Source of the DNA: Bacteroides sp. MSB163
GTDB taxonomy: Bacteria > Bacteroidota > Bacteroidia > Bacteroidales > Bacteroidaceae
Direction: 5' to 3'
NCBI RefSeq assembly: GCF_036416795.1
Contig: NZ_CP143867.1
Coordinates: forward strand, 5,882,001 to 5,946,000
DNA length: 64,000 bases
Both the position numbers and the translations under genes were made by a program. Of this stretch, positions 34,095-41,359 are shown one piece after another. Position 1 is the first letter of the stretch; the number at the start of each line of letters is the position of its first letter. Under the pieces are notes generated by a model. The model had not been told where the DNA came from, did not search any database, and was given only the letters and a program-made list of their open reading frames with translations.

Positions 34095-36053
34095 TCATCG
34101 GATTATACCGGCAAAGCCACCATTCGGAAGTACCTTCACTTTTACCGTTCCGTTCATATTCTCCACAGGCGTGTAGTCAAAACTATCTTTATCTTTTCCA
34201 TCTATAATCATAGTGAATGGTTTACCTTCACATCCGGCAGGCAAGGTAAATTCTATTTCACGTTCCTCTTCTTTGCCACTGATACCGCCAATATACCAGA
34301 CATCACCGGAACGGCGGGCTACAACAGCATAATCAGCAGGATACCCAGCCAACAGGATACTTTCGTCCCAGGCAGCAGGTACTTCTTTCAGGAATTGTTT
34401 CGGTTGTTCCGGTAGAGAAAGATAAGACTCCGCCTTATCAGCAAAACATTGAAAACCGGATTCGAAGACTACTGCCAGAGCCAACTGATGCCCCATAGTT
34501 GTCTTACGTATAGCAGGTACCCCTTGGCGTACTTTATCAGAGAAAGTCACCGGAGTATAATCCATCGAACCGACTACATTGCGTGTGAAAGGTACAGTAG
34601 CATTGTGTTTTGCCGCCTGGTCGCAACGTTCCTGACGTCCCAGGGTTTCTGCACCCCGGATAGCTTCCGTAGTCAGCATATTCGGATACGTACGTTCAAA
34701 GCCACGGGGTAAAGTGGCACCATGAAGATCTACCAGCAAATGATTGTCCGCCGCATCTTTCAATAAAGCCGGATAAAGTTGGATAATACGTTGTTTGTCT
34801 GTATCAAAGAAATCAACCTTGATTCCTTTCACTCCAATTTCACTGATGCGTTTCATTTCTGCACGACGTAATTCAGGATCACTCATCAGACGATGCGTCG
34901 GTATAGAGTCGTTGTCACGCCCTGCACCGGAATGGTACCATAACCAGACACCCACTCCCTTCTTCTGTGCGTATTTCACTACATCTTCCATAGTGCCACC
35001 GTTGCCCATATTTTGCCAACCGGCATCAATCAGCATATATTCCCAACCCATTTCCGCACTAAGATCCACATATTTCAGTTGCGCTTTATAATCACGGGGA
35101 GTGCTGCCATTAGACCACCAGCTCCATGAAGCGCGTCCGGCCTCTATCCAGGATTCATCGCTTACTACAGATGCAGGATTCAGGTGTGAAACCATTTGTG
35201 TCTGGAATATGGTATTCAGATCATCCCCTATGATAATGGCACGCCAGGGAGTGAACCACGGTAATTCTGATACCGGCTCTACTGCATCCGGTACAATTGG
35301 CTCATCCGGTTCCGGAAAGCGGATTTTATATGCTTTATCTGTTCCGGCATTATCTATATGAGTAGCAGGATATGAGCCATCCAGATGAGCTTCTGTGATC
35401 ATCATCCAGATTCCGTTGGTATTGAATAGCATAGGGAATGCCCAACCACGCCCATACCCACATTCCGAACGGATATCTATTTCACTCCGGCAATATTGTT
35501 CATAGCTCGGTTTATGACGATCGTTCCAGTCATACGGGTGTATCCACGCTTTTCCATTTACGGGTACGGCAAATTCTGTATGCTCGGTCTGGATGGTGTG
35601 CATCTGTCCAGCCTCTCCGGGTAGTTCATAACGGAAAGCAACTCCGTCATTATATACCCTTACGGTCAAATTAAACAGCTTATTCTCTTTAGTACGGAAA
35701 GTAAAAGTCTGCTCACGGCACTCATCCGTAGTATTCATCTTCTTACCGGATTTTAACTGATAAGCATTAGAAATATCTTTCACTGCAGAAGCGGAAACAA
35801 ATTGCACGTCTTTTCCATACTCACAATTATCCATAACCAACCCTAAAAGAGATTTCTCCATTGCCACTCCGTTTTTATAAAATACAGAGTAGCTAAGCGC
35901 TGTACTTCCATTTTCCTGTTTATTCTCCAAGGCAAAGCGGATGTTGCTGTCCTTAGACACTAACTCCCATACATCAGGAGCCGTACAGGAAGTCATTAAT
36001 ATTACAAACAGAAACAGTGCTGTATTCAATAGCTTTTTCATGGTATTCATCAT
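34095..36053 (-). CDS. GH97 alpha-glycosidase, retaining (alpha-galactosidase) type
   Basis: A 652-residue lipoprotein (LMTSC lipobox). The three-part GH97 fold is visible: an N-terminal super-sandwich, a barrel with MGWEYMLIDAGWQ, GVWLWYHSG and GIKVDFFDTDKQ, and a C-terminal beta-sandwich. GH97 contains inverting SusB-like glucosidases, which use a pair of Glu, and retaining alpha-galactosidases, whose nucleophile is an Asp in the KVDF strand. Asp414 here sits where BtGal97a of B. thetaiotaomicron has Asp415, so I infer a retaining alpha-galactosidase. Its first codons overlap the end of the GH28 gene by 4 bp, which indicates coupled translation. Confidence 0.9.
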   Translation of the reverse strand: MMNTMKKLLNTALFLFVILMTSCTAPDVWELVSKDSNIRFALENKQENGSTALSYSVFYKNGVAMEKSLLGLVMDNCEYGKDVQFVSASAVKDISNAYQLKSGKKMNTTDECREQTFTFRTKENKLFNLTVRVYNDGVAFRYELPGEAGQMHTIQTEHTEFAVPVNGKAWIHPYDWNDRHKPSYEQYCRSEIDIRSECGYGRGWAFPMLFNTNGIWMMITEAHLDGSYPATHIDNAGTDKAYKIRFPEPDEPIVPDAVEPVSELPWFTPWRAIIIGDDLNTIFQTQMVSHLNPASVVSDESWIEAGRASWSWWSNGSTPRDYKAQLKYVDLSAEMGWEYMLIDAGWQNMGNGGTMEDVVKYAQKKGVGVWLWYHSGAGRDNDSIPTHRLMSDPELRRAEMKRISEIGVKGIKVDFFDTDKQRIIQLYPALLKDAADNHLLVDLHGATLPRGFERTYPNMLTTEAIRGAETLGRQERCDQAAKHNATVPFTRNVVGSMDYTPVTFSDKVRQGVPAIRKTTMGHQLALAVVFESGFQCFADKAESYLSLPEQPKQFLKEVPAAWDESILLAGYPADYAVVARRSGDVWYIGGISGKEEEREIEFTLPAGCEGKPFTMIIDGKDKDSFDYTPVENMNGTVKVKVLPNGGFAGIIR

Positions 36054-37423
36054 TTATAGATTTGCATATCTCCATCTTCACAAATAATCTCCGGACGAGC
36101 ATCGGGATTCTTCAACTCAAACGTAACATTCTTCAGTTTCAATCCTTTCACATGGCGTGCCCATACCCCGTATGCCGGAATCTTAGGACCGAAAGTTTTC
36201 ACTTCCGGATATTTGTCTATAGCTTCAGGCACCTGAGACAAGGCATCTTCAGGAGTTCCTGTACCCAATAAACGAATATGAATATTTTCCAAAGTCAGGT
36301 TTGTAATATAATGTCCCGGAATGCCGGTAATCAGAATACCGGAAGGAGGCGTCAGTTGAGCCTTATCGGCAGCCACTGCCTTTACGTTGCGAATCGTCAC
36401 ATTTTCAAAGACTCCAATCGGTTGCTGACGGTCTTCTTTTTTGCGAAAAACACTAAGACGAGCACCCAAACGAAACAGCATCGGTGTACGTACTTCGTCC
36501 ATCGTGATATCAGAGATTTCCACATTACGCAGATGGGCCCCATCTACAGAGAATAACTTAATACCTCCATTCTTGGTATCGTAAATATGACAATTGCTGA
36601 TCTTGATGTTCTCAAATCCCGCCATGGATTCTGTCCCCATCTTAATGCCCGCCTGATTGCTTTTCAACTTCATGTCCGTAACAATGATATCATCGCACCC
36701 CATTTTACTGGCAGTAGTCTTAAAGCAAAGAGCATCGTCACCACTGATAATATCACAATTACTAATACGTACATGCTGGCAACCATCAATATTAATGCCA
36801 TCATTATGAGCTACTCCAAAACTGCGTATCGTCACATTGTGGATATTCACATTACGGCATTGAAAGTAATGGGAAGTCCAGGCACCTGCATATTTTAAAG
36901 TAACTCCTTCCACGCGCACACCTTCACAACGAACCCAACGAAGCAAGAAAGGACGCAATCCCCAACGCTGTCCTTCCGGACGGGTATCAACTTTTATATG
37001 CCGTTCTTTCAAAGCCGAACCTTGACCATCGATAACACCTTCACCCTCCAAGGCAACATTTTTAGCATCTACCGCTACCAGTAATGCCCAACCGACATCA
37101 ATGCCCAGGCCTTCGGTAAAAGGATCAAGGTTATCGTAAGCTTTATAATCGGTAGTGCCCAGAATAAGGGCATCTTTCTCCAAATGCAAAGTCACATTAT
37201 CTTTTAGCACGATAGTAGCCGACAAATAGGTTCCGGCAGGCACAAGTACCGTTCCACCACCTGCCTTATGACAAGCATCAATTGCTTTCTGGATAGCGGG
37301 CGAATCCATCTTTTTGCCGTTTCCCCGAGCACCGTACTTCTTTACATTAAATGTTTCAGCCTGCAACGTAAATGGCAGAACAAGTAACATTAACAACAGT
37401 AATAAATTCTTTTTCGTTTTCAT
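36050..37423 (-). CDS. GH28 polygalacturonase-like hydrolase
   Basis: A 457-residue exported right-handed beta-helix (signal MKTKKNLLLLLMLLVLPFTLQA). Seen: FNVKKYGARGNGKKMDSPAIQKAID at the entry, HNDGINIDG (Asp213, the NTD position), SGDDALCFKT (Asp229/Asp230) and SNQAGIKMG, then NGGIKLFS. In classical polygalacturonases the third motif is GHG with a catalytic-site His; here it reads QAG, so that His is absent and the substrate may differ from plain homogalacturonan. It is the second gene of its unit, 20 bp after the DUF362 gene and overlapping GH97. Confidence 0.88.
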   Translation of the reverse strand: MKTKKNLLLLLMLLVLPFTLQAETFNVKKYGARGNGKKMDSPAIQKAIDACHKAGGGTVLVPAGTYLSATIVLKDNVTLHLEKDALILGTTDYKAYDNLDPFTEGLGIDVGWALLVAVDAKNVALEGEGVIDGQGSALKERHIKVDTRPEGQRWGLRPFLLRWVRCEGVRVEGVTLKYAGAWTSHYFQCRNVNIHNVTIRSFGVAHNDGINIDGCQHVRISNCDIISGDDALCFKTTASKMGCDDIIVTDMKLKSNQAGIKMGTESMAGFENIKISNCHIYDTKNGGIKLFSVDGAHLRNVEISDITMDEVRTPMLFRLGARLSVFRKKEDRQQPIGVFENVTIRNVKAVAADKAQLTPPSGILITGIPGHYITNLTLENIHIRLLGTGTPEDALSQVPEAIDKYPEVKTFGPKIPAYGVWARHVKGLKLKNVTFELKNPDARPEIICEDGDMQIYK

Positions 37424-37443
37424 GGTTAGTATATGTAAGTTAA

Positions 37444-39624
37444 CTATTTAATTTCCTTTGCAATATTCACTGTATAGATCCTGTTACTGCGCTGTCCTGG
37501 ATGTTCCAAACGCAATTCATTGGTACCTTTAGCCAACGCTACAGGGAATACAAACTCTCCGCGTTTCCCACCAAATGTAGCCAAATAACCGATATTCTCA
37601 CTGATTTTCTCCCCATTAATATATAAGTAAGAAGGAACCGGATTGCCACCCGCATAAGATACTACCAAATAATATTCACCTTTATGTGGAATGTTGACTT
37701 TCCAACTCACACTTCCTTCAGAACTTCCTTTCTCGCCTTTGAATTCTACCGAACCATCCTCATTCAAGGATGCAGATCCCTGTCTTTCCATATCTTTAGC
37801 CTGGCATATCTTTATATTCTCCAAACGACGTACCACTACACGTTGTGAAGATGTTACCTTTCCATTTGCCAAAGTCTCCAGATTAAACTCAGTCGTCTTA
37901 GAAATAGACAAAGGAATGACGCCTTCTGCAACTTCCAGATGTTTACCATTCAATCGCACTTCATCTGCATGGGATGTTTTATAATGCAAGGCATTTTTAT
38001 CTGCGTAGAAGTATTCTATTGCCGGACGCTTTTCATCCAACGGAACTCTGTATAATTCAATCCCTTTACCTGTGCCCAGATTACGACTGTACATCCGATG
38101 CGTTGGATTATTCCAATGCTCATGTACTCCCAAGCTACCTTGCTCTTTTCCAATATAAGCTATTCCCGAAGGAGGATTCCCTATATTCGCCGCCTCATGA
38201 AGAAAATTGTCGGCATTGGCACATAAAGGAAGTTCCGAATAAATAAAATCAAGTACTACTGATTCGATGGCAACCTGATCATTGGAAGCCAGGAGACTGG
38301 AGGTCCAGCCATTATTGAACGGGGGAAGTTGGAAACGTACCGCTTTCCCGTTATGCTTGGGATTTACGTACATAGCATCCACCAGATACACCAAAGTGTT
38401 TCCGCCTATACGTTCGTGAGCCATCAGATCGACAATGCAGTTATAAGTGCCCATACCACGGAAGGAAGACCAGTCTCGAATAGAAAGATGCAAAGGCGGC
38501 ACATTGCCTATCGAACCGAACTGATTCTTACCGGTAGCCGTTATAGCTGTCTGTCCGGCACTGTCCCGCCATTTATCGGTTGGTTCGGAATGTCTTTTCA
38601 TTAATGCCATGTTAATCATATAGTCGGCTTCATAAGCCGCACGTGCCAAACTTCTGGCACCGGCATCGGTAATCTCACTGGAATAACGAATTACATCAGG
38701 AACAAATCCTCCCCAATTCTGATAATTGACATTTGGATAAACCGGTTGTACATAATCGTAAACAGCCGAAATACCCCGACGCTGTGCATCATATACTGTA
38801 ATACAATTCTGGGGAATTTTCATTATATCCACCAATTGATGCAGCAAAGAATACACTGACTGTGGAGTAGCATCAATGATATTAGTTCCACCATTGTCAT
38901 TCAGATTAATCTTGATAGCAATCTTCTCACCTTTCTTATACTTCACCGCTCCCTTACCTTTCTTATAATTAAAGGTTCTGAACAATTCATCCCATGCCTT
39001 ATCAATCGTATTTTTGCGGGTCAGTGCAATGATCACTCCCTCCATCATATCATCGACACGTGTCTGACTATTATTATCCGGATCCGAATAAAGTCCTCTT
39101 TTTCCATCCCAGGCAGCCGCCTTCGGATCATGTGCCCATGCCACCCGCCCCGGATGAATTCCTCTGGCTACTCCCATCGGAGTGTTGGGAGCATCAACAG
39201 GCACAAAACGTCCCATATCAGTACCATTATCAATCTGCTTACGAATGACCTGCCCCATTAAAGAATTATCCACTGACATTATATATAATGTACCCGATAA
39301 TAATATACCGACCGCCAATACGGACACCCCCATATAGAACCGACGGGAATGCCACAAGAGTTTGAAACGTTTCCACGTACCAAATCCAACCAATGTACTA
39401 CTGATGAAAGCTACGAAAGAGAAAGCGATAGGAGCAGCGATTTGCTGACAAGGATATTCTATTCTGGAAGGTTTGGGTACTACCCGTATCAGAAACCAAA
39501 TCAGAGCAGCTAATCCGAACAGAGGAAAGCAAACCTTCAAAATAACATTTTTCTTGTTGATTCCAACGATTCGTCCACTCTTCGGACAAGTCTTAAAAAA
39601 CCATCTTTTTATTTTTGTATTCAT
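37444..39624 (-). CDS. DUF362 membrane-anchored protein with C-terminal carbohydrate-binding-like domain
   Basis: A 726-residue protein. Three predicted membrane helices (about 29-46, 62-81, 96-116) are followed by a DUF362 domain (about 150-520; VKYKKGEKIAIKINLND, ITVYDAQ, ADYMINMALMKRHS, LVYLVDAMYV and SLGVHEHWNNP). The last 110 residues (YYLVVSYAGG, LYINGE, ALAKGTNELRLE) look like a CBM6/CBM35-type beta-sandwich. No ferredoxin-type Cys cluster, found in some DUF362 proteins, is present. DUF362 has no settled function. It is the first gene of a unit of glycosidases and has a paralogue just upstream across a terminator. An envelope role in handling the glycan is inferred only from context. 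Confidence 0.8.
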   Translation of the reverse strand: MNTKIKRWFFKTCPKSGRIVGINKKNVILKVCFPLFGLAALIWFLIRVVPKPSRIEYPCQQIAAPIAFSFVAFISSTLVGFGTWKRFKLLWHSRRFYMGVSVLAVGILLSGTLYIMSVDNSLMGQVIRKQIDNGTDMGRFVPVDAPNTPMGVARGIHPGRVAWAHDPKAAAWDGKRGLYSDPDNNSQTRVDDMMEGVIIALTRKNTIDKAWDELFRTFNYKKGKGAVKYKKGEKIAIKINLNDNGGTNIIDATPQSVYSLLHQLVDIMKIPQNCITVYDAQRRGISAVYDYVQPVYPNVNYQNWGGFVPDVIRYSSEITDAGARSLARAAYEADYMINMALMKRHSEPTDKWRDSAGQTAITATGKNQFGSIGNVPPLHLSIRDWSSFRGMGTYNCIVDLMAHERIGGNTLVYLVDAMYVNPKHNGKAVRFQLPPFNNGWTSSLLASNDQVAIESVVLDFIYSELPLCANADNFLHEAANIGNPPSGIAYIGKEQGSLGVHEHWNNPTHRMYSRNLGTGKGIELYRVPLDEKRPAIEYFYADKNALHYKTSHADEVRLNGKHLEVAEGVIPLSISKTTEFNLETLANGKVTSSQRVVVRRLENIKICQAKDMERQGSASLNEDGSVEFKGEKGSSEGSVSWKVNIPHKGEYYLVVSYAGGNPVPSYLYINGEKISENIGYLATFGGKRGEFVFPVALAKGTNELRLEHPGQRSNRIYTVNIAKEIK

Positions 39625-39658
39625 TTCATTAGATATAAAGGATTATCTTTCATGGTTA

Positions 39659-39725
39659 CAAAAATAGGCAGATAAAAAAGAGACGATTATCAGTATTTCA
39701 TCAAATACTTGAAAAATCGTCTCAA
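39659..39725 (-). promoter_or_regulatory. Promoter of the DUF362-GH28-GH97-GH31-GH36 unit with candidate HTCS site
   Basis: On the minus strand TATTTTTG (39666-39659) is a perfect -7 box, giving a leader of about 28 nt. CTCAA (plus strand, 39721-39725; GTCTCAA from 39719) lies 54 nt away, the same distance and orientation as at 8164 and 23234. There is no -33 TTTG; the region is taken up by the terminator hairpin of the preceding gene. Confidence 0.6.
39674..39723 (-). terminator. Intrinsic terminator between the two DUF362 genes
   Basis: The outer arms GAGACGATT/AATCGTCTC (39680-39688, 39715-39723) and inner arms AGTATTT/AAATACT (39692-39698, 39703-39709) form a two-step hairpin, followed on the minus strand by C then TTTTTT. 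It splits the carbohydrate locus into two transcription units, and its outer arm contains the CTCAA site of the next promoter. Confidence 0.85.
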
Positions 39726-39741
39726 CCAAGCAGACAGTGTC

Positions 39742-41316
39742 TTATTTATGTAAATAGAGTAACTCTATTCCAATGTCTTTCCCCATATTACGGCTATATT
39801 TCTTTTCTTCCGGATTATTCCAATGTTCCAAAACTCCGAGACTGCCAACTCCTGTACCATCTCTTTCCGGATCATAGAAAGTAGTGGATAACGGACGGTC
39901 TGCCAGAGCCGCTTCCACCAGATACATATCGCAATAATCCACATCGGCCATACGTGGAAACTCTGCACTCAGGAAATCAATACCCACCGCATCAATGGCT
40001 ACCGGATCCTGGGAAGCCAGCAGTGAGCAAGGCCAGTCTCCATTAAACGGTGACATCTTCCATTTACCGGAAGGCACTCCGTTCACCTTTTCCGAACCGT
40101 ACAGGCCATCTATCAGAAAGAGCATTGTCTTTTGTCCCAGATCCTTATGTGCGATATAATCGGTAAAGGTCATATAGCGCGGCTTTCCCCCACGATCCTG
40201 ATTGAAATTGTTATGCTGATTTTTACGGAAGTCACGGTTGATATCCGTTACTCCATACCAGTTTTTCGCACAGAGTGTTACTCCCTGTCCGCCATGTCCT
40301 TTCAGCAATGCCATATTGATCAGGTAATCAGCCTCAAGTGCACAGTTTGCCAATCCTCGCGCCAAACGGCCATTATCAGTTGAATATGGAATTGCATCTG
40401 CCGTATAAGTAGATTGGGTACGCCCGTTTCCTCCTTCATTATCTAAATATACAACACCGGGAAATTCAGCATGACACTTATCATAAAGAGTTTTCGTAAT
40501 AAAACGACTGGCATCAAATACTGTGATTTGCTCCTGAGGTACTCCGCCGTCATTCACCAAACTACGAAGCAAGGCAAGCGTCAGATGCGGAGAAGCATTC
40601 AACTGTTCACAATCTTCATGGGAGAAAGTATTATTCTGATTAATCTTGATAGCAATTCTTTCTCCTTTCTTATATCCACGCTTCCCTTTATCATGCTGTT
40701 GATTGAAATAAATAAAAAGGGATTTCCAGGCTGCCTTTTCTTTTTTCTCTCCGGTCAAGGACAAGAGGGACTGGTTTAGAAGCCAGTCGGCATCTGCCTG
40801 ATTATTCCAACGATCTTCAAACCAAAAGCCCTCTCCTTTCTGCCATGTAGCGGCACCCGGCGCATGAGTCCATACCACCCGACCCGGATAAATACCTTTC
40901 GCCTCCCCTACCGGATTATTCTTACCCCATGCCATACGCGGTTCTCTAGCCGGAAGAAAAGTTTGTGCCAGCATGTCAGTGCTATTTTCTACCAACATCA
41001 AAGCACCGAAGAAACAAAAACCTGCAAAAGCAAAGACTCCTACCACTACTTTCCGGTTACGGAATGCTTCACGTAACTTACGCAGACTCACCCAGACTCC
41101 CGTGAACGAGAGTAAGTACATGACAAATGCAGACATCAGCGGTGCCGCTGTCTGCATACATGGATAACTGGCACGGGAAGGTTTCGGAATAACCCGTACT
41201 AAAAACCAGATAGTAGAAAAAAGACCGAGTCCCCAAAAGAAGAGTATCTGTATCCCTCTGGAAGTAAATTCCCCTTTCTCAGTCCTTTCTTTAAAATATA
41301 AATAAATACGTTTCAT
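39742..41316 (-). CDS. DUF362 membrane-anchored protein (paralogue without binding domain)
   Basis: A 524-residue protein with predicted membrane helices near 24-43, 56-75 and 93-112, then a DUF362 domain sharing distinctive phrases with its neighbour: YPGRVVWTHAPGAATW, KKGERIAIKIN, ITVFDAS, ADYLINMALLKGH, LGVLEHWNNP and KYSRNMGKDIGIEL. It lacks the C-terminal beta-sandwich of the other copy. The pair probably arose by tandem duplication. It ends the upstream unit (PL6, GH28-like, DUF362), 43 bp behind the beta-helix gene and just before a terminator. Function unknown. Confidence 0.8.
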   Translation of the reverse strand: MKRIYLYFKERTEKGEFTSRGIQILFFWGLGLFSTIWFLVRVIPKPSRASYPCMQTAAPLMSAFVMYLLSFTGVWVSLRKLREAFRNRKVVVGVFAFAGFCFFGALMLVENSTDMLAQTFLPAREPRMAWGKNNPVGEAKGIYPGRVVWTHAPGAATWQKGEGFWFEDRWNNQADADWLLNQSLLSLTGEKKEKAAWKSLFIYFNQQHDKGKRGYKKGERIAIKINQNNTFSHEDCEQLNASPHLTLALLRSLVNDGGVPQEQITVFDASRFITKTLYDKCHAEFPGVVYLDNEGGNGRTQSTYTADAIPYSTDNGRLARGLANCALEADYLINMALLKGHGGQGVTLCAKNWYGVTDINRDFRKNQHNNFNQDRGGKPRYMTFTDYIAHKDLGQKTMLFLIDGLYGSEKVNGVPSGKWKMSPFNGDWPCSLLASQDPVAIDAVGIDFLSAEFPRMADVDYCDMYLVEAALADRPLSTTFYDPERDGTGVGSLGVLEHWNNPEEKKYSRNMGKDIGIELLYLHK

Positions 41317-41359
41317 ACTTTCTCACCATTATCTATTATTTCTTCATGTTTCTCTGTTC

